DNA from: Opitutaceae bacterium
GTDB taxonomy: Bacteria; Verrucomicrobiota; Verrucomicrobiia; Opitutales; Opitutaceae
Assembly (NCBI GenBank): GCA_027482185.1
Contig: JAIXWF010000011.1
Coordinates: forward strand, 372,001-436,000
Reading direction: 5' to 3'
DNA length: 64,000 bases
A program made the position numbers and the translations under genes. The notes under the pieces are model-generated. The model did no database searches and was not told the origin of the DNA. It worked only from the letters and a program-made list of their open reading frames with translations. Below, piece by piece: positions 34,474 to 43,326 of this stretch (positions within the stretch are counted from its first letter, which is position 1; each line of letters starts with the position of its first letter).

Positions 34474-34484
34474 CGGACAGTCCG
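34474..34484. promoter_or_regulatory. Palindrome at the LacI gene start, possible autoregulatory site
   Basis: CGGACAGTCCG is a perfect 5-bp inverted repeat around one base, ending four bases before the LacI-family ATG. A protein bound here would block translation start or transcription of the regulator; no second copy is seen in the divergent region. Confidence 0.25.
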
Positions 34485-34488
34485 GAAC

Positions 34489-35523
34489 ATGTCCGCCTCC
34501 GCCCCCACCCTCCGTTCTCTCGCGAAGCAGCTCGGCCTCTCGCGCACCACCGTCTCCGACGCCCTGCGCGGTTCCCCGCGCGTCGATCCCAACACCGCCG
34601 CCCGCGTCAAGAAGGCCGCCCGCGAAGCCGGCTACCGCCGCAACCCCCTCGCCGGCGCGCTCATGTCCGAGCTGCGCCGCTCCCGCGGCGGCGCCTTCCG
34701 CGGCGTCATTGCCGCCGTCGATTTCAACGAACCCGACCGGCCCGAAACCTCCTCGCGCTACCACCGCGAACTCGTGCTCGGCGCCGACACCCGCGCCACC
34801 GAGCTCGGCTTCAAGGTCGAGAAATTCTCCGTCGGCCACGCCGGCGTCTCCGTGCAGCGCCTCGACTCGATCCTCCAGTCGCGCGGCATCCACGGCGTCA
34901 TTCTCCTGCCCGCCTGGGAGGAACCCGACCTCTCCAACCTCGATTGGTCGCGCTTCGCCGGCATCTACACGGACTACATCATCGAGCGGCCCGCCCTGCA
35001 CTCGGTCTGCCCCGACCATTACCGCTCCCTGCTCGCCGCGCTGCAGCGCCTCGCCGCCCTCGGCTACCGCTCGCCCGGCCTCTTCGTGAAACGGCACCAG
35101 GACGAGCGCCTGCAGTTCCGCTGGGGCGCCGCCTTCCGCGCCTTCCAGGAACACCACCCCGAGATCCGCGCCATCCCGCCGCTCGTCGAGGAGACGATCA
35201 CGCGCGACAATTTCTCGAAGTGGTTCAAACGGCACAAACCCGACGTCGTCATCGGCCACAACACCGACGTCATCGAATGGATGGAAGGCTGCGGCGCGAA
35301 ACTGCCCGAGACGCACGGCTTCTTCTGCCTCAATCTGCACATGAAGGCGCGGCCCTGCGCCGGTCTCGACCTGCAGCCGCGCATGCTCGGCGCCCGCGCG
35401 ACGGAGTTGCTCATCGCGCAACTGCAGCGCAACGAAACCGGCATCCCCGAGTGGCCGTCGACGACGACCATCCCCGCCCACTGGGCCGAGGGACCGACCG
35501 TCCGCCCCGCCGCCCCGGCCTGA
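34489..35523 (+). CDS. LacI family transcriptional regulator
   Basis: 344 residues. The N-terminal helix-turn-helix is TLRSLAKQLGLSRTTVSDALRG followed by the hinge VKKAAREAGYRRNPLA. The periplasmic-binding-like sugar-sensing domain fills residues about 65-330. The ATG at 34489 begins just before the helix-turn-helix. It diverges from the symporter gene and probably represses it in the absence of the transported sugar; this is inferred from position. The effector is unknown. Confidence 0.92.
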   Translation: MSASAPTLRSLAKQLGLSRTTVSDALRGSPRVDPNTAARVKKAAREAGYRRNPLAGALMSELRRSRGGAFRGVIAAVDFNEPDRPETSSRYHRELVLGADTRATELGFKVEKFSVGHAGVSVQRLDSILQSRGIHGVILLPAWEEPDLSNLDWSRFAGIYTDYIIERPALHSVCPDHYRSLLAALQRLAALGYRSPGLFVKRHQDERLQFRWGAAFRAFQEHHPEIRAIPPLVEETITRDNFSKWFKRHKPDVVIGHNTDVIEWMEGCGAKLPETHGFFCLNLHMKARPCAGLDLQPRMLGARATELLIAQLQRNETGIPEWPSTTTIPAHWAEGPTVRPAAPA

Positions 35524-35546
35524 ACCGCGCCGCGACCGGAGGGCGA

Positions 35547-35571
35547 CCGGCGGCTCGACTTCGGCCGCCGG
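35547..35571 (+). terminator. GC-rich hairpin after the LacI gene
   Basis: An 8-bp perfect stem (CCGGCGGC/GCCGCCGG) with a 9-nt loop lies 23 bases past the LacI stop and 51 bases before the SIR2-TIR start. There is no T run, so termination is uncertain. Confidence 0.35.
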
Positions 35572-35621
35572 CCACGTGCAGCTTGCGCTGGCTCCCTCCC
35601 CCGGCCACAGATTTCTCCCGC

Positions 35622-37025
35622 GTGCTTTCTTCGGCCACTACGACGCAGGACTTCTTCTGGGACGATCTGCTCGAATACATCGACGAGCGGCGCGTGATTC
35701 CCGTCATCGGAGCCGAATTGCTGACCGTGTCCGACGGCGCCGGCGGAGAGCTTCCGCTGGCCCGCGTCCTCGCCCAGCGCCTCGCCGAGCGTTTGCGCGT
35801 GCCGGCCGAGGACTGCACCGGTGACGACGCCCTCAACCAGGTCGTTTGCCGCTACCTCCAGCGCGGCGGCCGCCGCGAGGAAATCTACCCTCGCCTGCGC
35901 AACCTGATGAAGGAACTCGCGCCCGCCGTGCCCGAGCCGCTTCGCCAGCTGGCGCGCATCCGGCACTTCAACGTCTTCGTCACGACGACCTTCGACTCGC
36001 TGCTCGCCCAGGCCCTCGACGAAGAGCGCCACGGCGGCGCGCCGAAAACCGTCTCGCTCGCCTACGCCCCCAACCACACCGCCGACCTGCCCGCCGACGC
36101 GCGCCGTGCCCCCGTGCCCACGGTGTTCCACCTGCTCGGCCGGATGTCCGCGTCGCCCGACTACGTCATCACCGAGGAGGACACGCTCGAGTTTTTCACT
36201 TCCATGCAGACCGAGTCGAAGCGCCCCGGCGTGCTGCTCGACGAACTCAAATCCTCCCACCTGCTGCTCATCGGCAATACCTTCCCCGACTGGCTCGCAC
36301 GCTTCTTCATCCGCATCGCCAAAAGCGGCCGGCTCTCGCTCCAGCGCGAGGAACTCGAGGTCATCGCCGACCGCCGCGTGCGCACCGAGCCCGGCCTCGT
36401 GCTCTTCCTGAAGAATTTTTCCTACCGCACGCAGATCTTCGAGCAGGGCAACGCCGCCGAATTCGTGCAGGAGCTCGCCGCCCGCTACACCGCGCGCCAT
36501 CCCGCCGGCTCAAGCCCGCCGGTCGCCGCTCCGGCCGCCGCCGCGCTCTCCTCGGCCCCGACCGAAGAAATGAAACCGGGCGCGGTCTTTCTCAGCTATG
36601 CCAGCCAGGACGCCGTCGCCGTGAAACGCCTGCGCGACGCCCTCGATGCCGCCGGCATCGACGTGTGGCTCGACCAACGCCACCTCGAAAGCGGCGACGA
36701 TTTCGACCAGCAGATCAAAAGGAACATCCGCGCCTGCTCGCTCTTTCTGCCCGTGATTTCCGCGGCCACCCAGGCCCGCCACGAGGGCTACTTCCGCCTC
36801 GAATGGAACCTCGCCGTCGAGCGCGCCAAACTCATCGCGGAGACGATCCCGTTCATTCTGCCCGTCGCCCTCGACGGGGTCTCCGAACAGGGCGCCCTCG
36901 TCCCCGAGCGTTTCCTGCAAGTCCAGTGGACCCGCCTCCCCGGCGGCGCCGCCACCCCGGAATTCATCGAGCGGATGGTGCGGTTGATCCGGGATTTCCG
37001 GAAACGCGAACGGGGGCTGTTATGA
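35622..37025 (+). CDS. SIR2-like plus TIR domain protein (candidate NADase effector)
   Basis: 467 residues from GTG 35622; no ATG is in frame near the N-terminus, so the start is uncertain. Residues about 15-285 form a SIR2_2-like domain: VIPVIGAELL (nucleotide loop), FVTTTFDSLL (TTNYD-like), H170 in FHLLGR, and LLLIGNTFPDWLARFF. After an Ala/Pro linker, residues 319-455 form a TIR domain: AVFLSYASQD, DVWLD, and E394 in FRLEWNLA, the likely catalytic Glu. Both domain types can consume NAD and occur as effectors in bacterial immunity. It is followed by an nSTAND NTPase gene in the same direction. Whether both sites are active is unknown. Confidence 0.85.
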   Translation: MLSSATTTQDFFWDDLLEYIDERRVIPVIGAELLTVSDGAGGELPLARVLAQRLAERLRVPAEDCTGDDALNQVVCRYLQRGGRREEIYPRLRNLMKELAPAVPEPLRQLARIRHFNVFVTTTFDSLLAQALDEERHGGAPKTVSLAYAPNHTADLPADARRAPVPTVFHLLGRMSASPDYVITEEDTLEFFTSMQTESKRPGVLLDELKSSHLLLIGNTFPDWLARFFIRIAKSGRLSLQREELEVIADRRVRTEPGLVLFLKNFSYRTQIFEQGNAAEFVQELAARYTARHPAGSSPPVAAPAAAALSSAPTEEMKPGAVFLSYASQDAVAVKRLRDALDAAGIDVWLDQRHLESGDDFDQQIKRNIRACSLFLPVISAATQARHEGYFRLEWNLAVERAKLIAETIPFILPVALDGVSEQGALVPERFLQVQWTRLPGGAATPEFIERMVRLIRDFRKRERGLL

Positions 37026-37034
37026 TCGATTTCT

Positions 37035-37149
37035 GTCACAGCGGGCACGGAGGAGCCACCGAGGACACCGAGACTGACCAAGTCTCTGCAGCGAAACGTT
37101 CCGTGGCTTGCTCTGTGGGCTCCGTGCTCCCCTCCGCGCCCTCTGTGAC
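37035..37149. repeat. CACAGAGG-armed palindromic repeat, family E copy 2
   Basis: About 115 bp filling the gap between the SIR2-TIR and nSTAND genes. GTCACAG at the left end pairs with CTGTGAC at the right end, and GCACGGAGGAGCC pairs with GGCTCCGTGC inside. It ends 10 bases before the nSTAND ATG and could shape translation of that gene or terminate transcription. Confidence 0.65.
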
Positions 37150-37158
37150 TCAACTTCG

Positions 37159-40100
37159 ATGAGCGTCGCCAATTCCACGCCTCCTTCCGCTGCCATCGAC
37201 CGCGACAACCCTTGGCCGGGCCTCGAGTCCTTCACGGAAAGCGCGCGCGATTTCTTCTTCGGCCGCGAACAGGAAACCGAAGAACTCAACCGCCTCGTCG
37301 GCCGGCAGACCCTCACCGTCCTCTTCGGCCAATCCGGCCTCGGCAAATCCTCGCTGCTCCACGCCGGCCTGTTCCCGCTCCTGCGCGCGTCGGACCACCT
37401 CCCGCTCTACCTCCGTCTCGACCACGCGCCCTCGACCCCGCCGCTCGCCGAGCAGGTCAAGACCGCGCTTACCGCCGCTTTCGCCGCCGTCCGCGCCGAG
37501 GCTCCCGCCTTCACTCCGGGCGAGACGCTCTGGGAATACTTCCACCGCAAAGACGTCGACATCTGGAGCGCCAAGAACCGCCTGCTCACGCCCGTCCTCG
37601 CCTTCGATCAGTTCGAGGAAATCTTCACCCTCGGCCGCGCCGACGAAACCTGCCGCGAACGCTCGCGCGTTTTTCTCGACGAGCTCGCCTGCCTCGTCAC
37701 CAACCGCGCCCCCGCCGCCGTGCAGGCCCGGCTCGACCACGGTGAACTCGATCCCGCCCGGTTCAATTTCCAGAAGCCCTCCTGCCAGGTCATCCTCAGT
37801 CTGCGCGAGGACTACCTTCCCGACCTCGAGGGCCTGAAGCAACAGATGCCCGCTCTGGTGCACAACCGGATGCGCCTGAAACGGCTCACCGGCACGCAGG
37901 CGCTCGACATCGTCCAAAAACCCGCGCCGCACCTCCTCGCCCCGGGCGTGGCGGAGCGCATCGTGGAATTCGTCGCCGGCGCCCGCGGCGGCTCGGCCGA
38001 ACGCCTCGCCGAATTCGACGTCGAGCCGCCGCTGCTCTCCGTCATCTGCCGCGAGCTCAACGAACGCCGCCGCGCGCTCCGCCAGACGCAGATCACCGTC
38101 GACCTCGTCTCGGGCAACCGCCGCGAGATCCTCACCCGTTTCTACGAGCGCAGCGTCGCCGATCTGCCCGAGGCCATGCGCACCTTCGTCGAGGAGCGCC
38201 TGCTCACCAAATCCGGTTTCCGCGACAACCTCGCCCTCGAATCCGCCCTGGAGTCGCCCGGCGTCACCCGCCCGCTCATCGACACGCTCGTCGCCCGCCG
38301 TCTGCTGCGCATCGAGGACCGCCTCGGCGTCCAGCGCGTCGAGCTCACCCACGATGTGCTCGCCGAGGTCATCCGCGCCGCGCGCGACGCCCGCCGCGAG
38401 CAGGAAGCCCGCGCGGCCGAGGAACGCCGCCGCCTCGCCACGGAATCCGAACTCGCCGCCTCCAAAGCCCGCGAAGCCGAGGCCAAGCGCGCCCTCGTCC
38501 GCGCCCGCCTCATCGCCGCCGGCTGCGCCGTCCTCGCCGTCGCCGCCATCGCCGCCACCGTTTTCGGCTACAACAACCTCCGCCGCGCCCGCGCCGCCGA
38601 GGCCGGCGCCCGGGCCAACGCCGACCGCGCGCTGGAGAAGGAACGCCTCGCCTTCGCCACCCGTGCCGAAGCCGAACGCGTCGTCAACTACCTCGTCGAG
38701 GACCTCGCCACCGACCTGCAGCCGCTGGGCCGGTTGAGCCTGCTTTCCAATCTCTTCCGCGGCGTGCTTGCCTACTACGACGGCGTGCCGGCGGACCAGC
38801 GCACGCCCGAAGGGCTGATCAACCAAACCTCGGCCTACGCCCGCGCCTCGCGCATTTCCTACCAACTGGGATTGCGCCAACAGTCGGACGAGCAACTGGA
38901 CCGGGCCCGCGCCGCGCTCGCGGCCGCCGGGAATCGCGCCGACCCGGAGAAAACCGACCTCGCCCGGGCCGATCTTTTGCTGGCCACGAGCCAAATCGCC
39001 GATCTTTCGAGCGATGCGGTGACCGCCGTGGCCCAGGCCCGCGAGGCGCTCGCCTTGCTCGAACCTTGGCTGGCCAAACCCGATCCCACGCTGCGCGTCC
39101 GCCGCGTGGCCAGCGTGGTGACCTACTTCGTGGGCCAAGGGCTCACGCGTTCGGGCGATCCGGCCGCCCTCGCCTATCTGGAACGCAGTGCCGAACTGTC
39201 CCGCGGGCTCATCGCCGCGGGCGACAACGTGAATCTCAACCGGCGCTACCTCGGCAGCACCTTGGCCTGGATGGCGACGGCCGCCAATCGCTCGGGCCTG
39301 GTGGACCAGGTTGTGCCCCGGGCGCGCGAAGCCCTGCAACTCCTGGAACAGGTCCGGGCGGAGGACCCCAACAACGTCGTCGCGCTGGGCGGGATGGCGT
39401 CGGCCCTGAACGCGCTCGCCGAAGGCTACCGCGCCCTCAACCGGCCGAGTGAAGCGGCGGCCTTGGAGCCCCAGCTGAAAGCGGTCAGCGAGGCGCGGCT
39501 GCGGGTCGATCCCTACAATCTGACGGAAAACAACAATTCGATGATCAGCGGGATCTACTTTGGTCTCACGCATCTGCGGCAGGGCGAGGTCGCCGAGGCG
39601 CTCGCCGCCCTCCGGGAAAACGATTCCACCGCGCTGGTCGCGGCCAAGGGCACCGCCTTCCAGAAAAACAATCTCCTGCGCCTGCGGGCCGAGCGCGCCG
39701 AAGTGCTCGCCGCCGTCGGCGGCCCCCGCGCCGTCCGGGAAGAACAGGCGGCCATCGAGCAGCTGGGCCGCGAGTTGATCGCCTTTGAAAGCCCCGACAG
39801 CCCCGCCCACGCCCGTGCCGTGCAGCGCCTGGAAACGGCCCGTCGCCAAAGCGCCCTCGCGGCGGGCGAGTTTTCCACCGTCCGCACCTCGGCCCGCGCC
39901 TCCGTGAAAGCGTTGGTCACCGCCGGCGGCAAGGTGGCCGATCCGGCCAGCCAACGCGTGCTCCTGCGCCATGCCCACCACGCGCTCGGCATCGCCTCCG
40001 CCGAGGAATCCGACTGGACCGAAGCCGCCGCCGCCCTGCAAAGCGCCCTCGATGCGGACGTCATGAATGCCGGCGCGGCGGAAAACCGCGTCGTCAGCGA

Positions 40101-40482
40101 AGGCATGATTTCCGCGCTGTCTGCCGAGGCGAGTTCCGCCGCCCGCCGCGCCGAGCTCCAGACGTGGCGCGCCTGGGTCTTCGCCCACCAACCCGGCCAA
40201 GCCGCCGCCGCGGTCGCCGCCGCCGCCGAAGCGCGCGACTTCCAGCGCCGGCAACTCACGATCGGCGACGGCACCGACCAGGCTGTGCGCCTCTTCGCCG
40301 CGTTCGCCGAGGTTGCCTACGCCCGCGCGCAGGTCGCCGCCGGCGGACCCGCCCCGGAAATCCGCGCCGGCCTTGCCGAAGCCGGCAAACTGCTCGCGAG
40401 CCTCTCCGACGAATTCAAAGGCACAAGTTGGGTCCAGCGCCTGCAGGCCAAACTCGCCGCGACGCGCGCCCTCGCGCCGTAG
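37159..40482 (+). CDS. Membrane-tethered nSTAND1 NTPase with TPR-like C-terminus
   Basis: 1107 residues. The nSTAND1 module opens with NPWPGLESFTESARDFFFGRE, then Walker A GQSGLGKSS (57-65) and Walker B VLAFDQFEEIF (D150-E154), with winged-helix-like parts to about residue 410. A charged Ala/Arg/Glu coiled coil (about 410-450) leads to one membrane helix (about 454-475). The remaining 600 residues are helical repeats resembling TPRs rather than WD40 blades. STAND proteins sense a ligand through the repeats and oligomerise on ATP. Its partner here is probably the SIR2-TIR protein upstream. The start ATG 37159 is well placed before the conserved NPWPG motif. Confidence 0.87.
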   Translation: MSVANSTPPSAAIDRDNPWPGLESFTESARDFFFGREQETEELNRLVGRQTLTVLFGQSGLGKSSLLHAGLFPLLRASDHLPLYLRLDHAPSTPPLAEQVKTALTAAFAAVRAEAPAFTPGETLWEYFHRKDVDIWSAKNRLLTPVLAFDQFEEIFTLGRADETCRERSRVFLDELACLVTNRAPAAVQARLDHGELDPARFNFQKPSCQVILSLREDYLPDLEGLKQQMPALVHNRMRLKRLTGTQALDIVQKPAPHLLAPGVAERIVEFVAGARGGSAERLAEFDVEPPLLSVICRELNERRRALRQTQITVDLVSGNRREILTRFYERSVADLPEAMRTFVEERLLTKSGFRDNLALESALESPGVTRPLIDTLVARRLLRIEDRLGVQRVELTHDVLAEVIRAARDARREQEARAAEERRRLATESELAASKAREAEAKRALVRARLIAAGCAVLAVAAIAATVFGYNNLRRARAAEAGARANADRALEKERLAFATRAEAERVVNYLVEDLATDLQPLGRLSLLSNLFRGVLAYYDGVPADQRTPEGLINQTSAYARASRISYQLGLRQQSDEQLDRARAALAAAGNRADPEKTDLARADLLLATSQIADLSSDAVTAVAQAREALALLEPWLAKPDPTLRVRRVASVVTYFVGQGLTRSGDPAALAYLERSAELSRGLIAAGDNVNLNRRYLGSTLAWMATAANRSGLVDQVVPRAREALQLLEQVRAEDPNNVVALGGMASALNALAEGYRALNRPSEAAALEPQLKAVSEARLRVDPYNLTENNNSMISGIYFGLTHLRQGEVAEALAALRENDSTALVAAKGTAFQKNNLLRLRAERAEVLAAVGGPRAVREEQAAIEQLGRELIAFESPDSPAHARAVQRLETARRQSALAAGEFSTVRTSARASVKALVTAGGKVADPASQRVLLRHAHHALGIASAEESDWTEAAAALQSALDADVMNAGAAENRVVSEGMISALSAEASSAARRAELQTWRAWVFAHQPGQAAAAVAAAAEARDFQRRQLTIGDGTDQAVRLFAAFAEVAYARAQVAAGGPAPEIRAGLAEAGKLLASLSDEFKGTSWVQRLQAKLAATRALAP

Positions 40483-40540
40483 CCAGACCGGCCGCAGACC
40501 GGCTCCGCCCATATCCGCAGTCCGACCGCCAGATCCCTTG

Positions 40541-40624
40541 TGGTGCCCGGGACAGGACTCGAACCTGCACACCTTGCGGCAACGGCTTCTAAGACCGTCG
40601 TGTCTGCCATTCCACCACCCGGGC
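40541..40624 (-). tRNA. tRNA-Leu(UAG)
   Basis: 84-nt type II tRNA on the minus strand. The 7-bp acceptor stem is GCCCGGG/CCCGGGC with discriminator A and an encoded CCA. The anticodon stem is ACGGT/GCCGT with loop CTTAGAA, giving anticodon TAG (reads CUA and other CUN codons). A long variable arm (GCC-GCAA-GGT) and T-arm GCAGG-TTCGAGT-CCTGT are present, all typical of Leu. Confidence 0.97.
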
Positions 40625-40700
40625 GGGCTTGGGCGCGGAATTTCGCCGTCGGCTCCGGCCGGGGCAAGCGCTGAAACTTTCCGCGCGGCCCTGACGCATG

Positions 40701-40754
40701 CGTAGGGACGCTGCTCGTCTGCGCCCACGGGCGTCGGCCAGCGCCGCCCCTACG
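40701..40754. repeat. GTAGGGGCG-armed palindromic repeat, family D copy 2
   Basis: 54-bp palindrome between the tRNA and the amidase stop: CGTAGGGACGCTG at the left pairs imperfectly with CAGCGCCGCCCCTACG at the right (outer CGTAGGG/CCCTACG perfect). It shares GGGCGTCGGCCAGCG exactly with copy 1 at 32177-32260. Confidence 0.8.
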
Positions 40755-40783
40755 AAAGGCACGCCGAGCCGGACCTCGCCCGC

Positions 40784-42406
40784 TCAACGCCGCGGCAGCG
40801 TCGGCGCGAAGGTCGGGACGATCCGCGCCTTCGTCCGCGCCTCGAAATCCGCGCCCAGGGCGAGGATCCGCGCGTCGCTCCACGCCGGCCCGAAGAAACA
40901 CAGCCCGTACGGCAGGCCCTTCAGGTTGCCCGCCGGCACGGTGAGGCTCGGGTAGCCGGCCACCGCCGGCAGCACATAGCCCGCGCCGCCCGTCGTCGAA
41001 CCGCCGAACAGCGCGTCCGCCAGCGCCGCCGGCGCGTTGTTCTGCGCCACGATCGCGTCGAGCCGGTGCTCCGCCACCCAACGGTCGATGCCCTCGGCCC
41101 GCGCGATCCGGCGGCACGTGTCCAAGGCTTCCAGATACGCCGGCTCCGTCAGCGGTCCCTTACCTTCCGCTTTCTCGAAATCCTGCTGGCCGAAGAACGC
41201 CAGCTCCTGCGCCGCATGCGCGCGGTTGAACGCGATCGCGTCCGCGAGCGTCTTGATCCGCGAATCCGGCCCGAGGGTCGCAAAATACGCCGCCAGCCCC
41301 GCCTTCAGTTCGTAGAGCATCACTTCGTAACGCGCCGGTCCCGTCCGACCCAGCGCCGGATACTGGCCGAGCTCGACCAGTTCCGCCCCGGCCGCGCGCA
41401 GCACCGCGAGCGAGGCTTCGAAGGCGGCGTCGAGGTTCGGCCGGAAATCGAAGGGCCCGCGCAGCACTCCGAGCCGCGCCCCGCGCAACGCTCCGGGCAC
41501 GATCGCGGCCGCAAAGCCGCCCGCCGGCGCGGCCGGCTGCGCCAAGGTGGCGGCGTCGTTCGGATCCGGCCCCGCCAGCGCGTCGAGCAACAGCGCCGCA
41601 TCGCGCACCGTGCGCGCCATCGGCCCGGCGGTATCGAAACTGGCCGCGATCGGGATCACGCCGGTGCGGCTGATGAGGCCGACCGTGGGTTTGAAGCCGA
41701 CGATACCGTTCACCCCGGCCGGCGAAAGGATGGAGCCGGTGGTCTCGGTACCGACGGCGACGGCGATCAGGTTGGCCGCCACGGCCACGGCCGAACCCGA
41801 GCTCGAACCCGAGGGCGTGCGGTCGAGCGCGTACGGGTTGCGCGTCTGGCCGCCGCGGCCGCTCCAGCCGCTGATCGAGCCGGAGCCGCGCATATTGGCC
41901 CATTCGCTGAGATTGGTTTTGCCGAGAATCACGGCGCCCGCCTCGCGCAGCCGCGCCACCAGCGGCGCATCGGCCGGCGGCTTGAGTCCGACCAAGGCCA
42001 GCGACCCGGCCGTCGTTTCCATGCGGTCGCCGGTGGCGATGTTGTCTTTGATCAGCACGGGCACGCCGTGCAGCGGGCCGCGGATTTTGCCGGCGCGGCG
42101 TTCCGCATCGCGGGCGTCGGCCAGCGCGAGCGCGTCCGGGTTAAGCTCGATGACGGCCTTCAGCGTCGGGCCGGCACGGTCGATTTCCGCGATGCGCGCC
42201 AGATAGGCCTCGGCGATGCGGCGCGAGGTCGTTTCGCCGGCGGCCATCCGGCGGCCGAGTTCGTCGACGGTGATCTCGTGCAGGTCGGGCGCCGCGGCGA
42301 AGCCCGAAACCGCCGCCGCTCCGGCGAAGCCCGCCGCAAAGCGCAGGCGCCGCCCAAACTCACGTGCCGCGCGTCGCAGTCCCCAGCCGGTCGCCCATTT
42401 TTGCAT
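40784..42406 (-). CDS. Amidase-signature hydrolase, probably exported
   Basis: 540 residues with the Ser-Ser-Lys amidase signature: Lys in VLIKDNIATG, cis-Ser in TPSGSSSGSAVAVA and nucleophile Ser in TETTGSILSPAG. Between the MQKW start and the core lies a basic then hydrophobic leader (RRLRFAAGFAGAAAVSGFAAAP) that looks like a signal or Tat-like peptide, so the enzyme is probably periplasmic. The ATG 42406 makes the gene overlap the end of psd by 47 bases; no later ATG precedes the leader. It could hydrolyse a wide range of amides; no GatA-partner genes are nearby. Confidence 0.85.
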   Translation of the reverse strand: MQKWATGWGLRRAAREFGRRLRFAAGFAGAAAVSGFAAAPDLHEITVDELGRRMAAGETTSRRIAEAYLARIAEIDRAGPTLKAVIELNPDALALADARDAERRAGKIRGPLHGVPVLIKDNIATGDRMETTAGSLALVGLKPPADAPLVARLREAGAVILGKTNLSEWANMRGSGSISGWSGRGGQTRNPYALDRTPSGSSSGSAVAVAANLIAVAVGTETTGSILSPAGVNGIVGFKPTVGLISRTGVIPIAASFDTAGPMARTVRDAALLLDALAGPDPNDAATLAQPAAPAGGFAAAIVPGALRGARLGVLRGPFDFRPNLDAAFEASLAVLRAAGAELVELGQYPALGRTGPARYEVMLYELKAGLAAYFATLGPDSRIKTLADAIAFNRAHAAQELAFFGQQDFEKAEGKGPLTEPAYLEALDTCRRIARAEGIDRWVAEHRLDAIVAQNNAPAALADALFGGSTTGGAGYVLPAVAGYPSLTVPAGNLKGLPYGLCFFGPAWSDARILALGADFEARTKARIVPTFAPTLPRR

Positions 42407-43268
42407 AGATCTCGATGTGGTCGCGGCTGTGGCCGACGAGGTCCTCGTCGAAGCGGATCCGCCCACGCTGGAAAACCGTCACGACGCACGAACCCCCGAA
42501 CGCAAAGAGGCCCTTTTCCTCGCCCTTGGCCACGGCGCGGCCGGGCACAAAACTCTGCTTGATGCTGCCGACGTTGGTCGCGCCGATCTCGATCATCGCG
42601 ACGGCACCGAAGGCCGCGGTCTGGAGGCGCGTGACCTCGCGTTTGTTGGCGACGAGGTAGCGGATGTTTTTGCGCAGCGCGACGGGACTCACGGAATAAA
42701 GCCAGCCGTCGATCCGCCGCGCGTCGCCCGGGGTGCCGGCGACCGGAAAATGGAAGCGGTGGTAGTCCACCGGGCAGAGCCGCGAGATCACCATGCCGCC
42801 GCCCGCGAACTCGCGCGCGAGCTCCGCGTCGCCGAGCAATTCCGCCAGGGTGAACGTCGCGCCCTTGATGTAGAAACCGTCCGCCGTGTCCGCTTCCGGA
42901 AAGACAAGATGGCGGCCGTCGGCCGGCAGCACCGCGACTCCGTCGCCGGGCGCGATCGGGCGGGCGCCCGGTTTGAGGGCGCGGTAGAAGAAGTCGTTGA
43001 ACGTCTTGTAGTCGAAGGCCGACTTCGCGAACTCGTCCACGTCGAGCCCGTACCGCGCGATGAACGGCAGCACGCGCAGCGCGCTCTCCGGTTTGTTCAT
43101 CTTCCAGCCGTAGAACTTCGAGAAGAAGGCGCGCCGCGCGAGCAGCCAGACGAAGAACGGCCCGACCGGATTCTCGTAGGCGAAACGCAGCCACTTCTCC
43201 CCGAAGATCTGTTCTTCGCGGAGGGTCTTCTGGGTGCGGTCGTAATACCGGATCGGGGACGCGGACAT
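42360..43268 (-). CDS. psd: Phosphatidylserine decarboxylase proenzyme
   Basis: 302 residues. It makes phosphatidylethanolamine from phosphatidylserine at the inner membrane. The self-cleavage/pyruvoyl site is at S260 in FAFGGSCVVTVF, the GGS version rather than LGST. Supporting motifs are ADGRHLVFPEA and the His-containing VDYHRFHFPVAGTP. The length and N-terminal region (NPVGPFFVWLLARRAFFSKFYGW) fit the larger PSD type. It precedes the amidase gene, which overlaps its end. Confidence 0.93.
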   Translation of the reverse strand: MSASPIRYYDRTQKTLREEQIFGEKWLRFAYENPVGPFFVWLLARRAFFSKFYGWKMNKPESALRVLPFIARYGLDVDEFAKSAFDYKTFNDFFYRALKPGARPIAPGDGVAVLPADGRHLVFPEADTADGFYIKGATFTLAELLGDAELAREFAGGGMVISRLCPVDYHRFHFPVAGTPGDARRIDGWLYSVSPVALRKNIRYLVANKREVTRLQTAAFGAVAMIEIGATNVGSIKQSFVPGRAVAKGEEKGLFAFGGSCVVTVFQRGRIRFDEDLVGHSRDHIEIYAKMGDRLGTATRGT

Positions 43269-43326
43269 GCGGAGGCAGACTCGCGGCGCGGCCGCGGCGG
43301 GGCAAAGCCCAAAATCGGCGGGACCC

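Noticed and set aside
37031-37155. Insertion sequence between the SIR2-TIR and nSTAND genes
   Set aside because: No transposase and no target duplication; the segment matches the CACAGAGG palindrome family instead.
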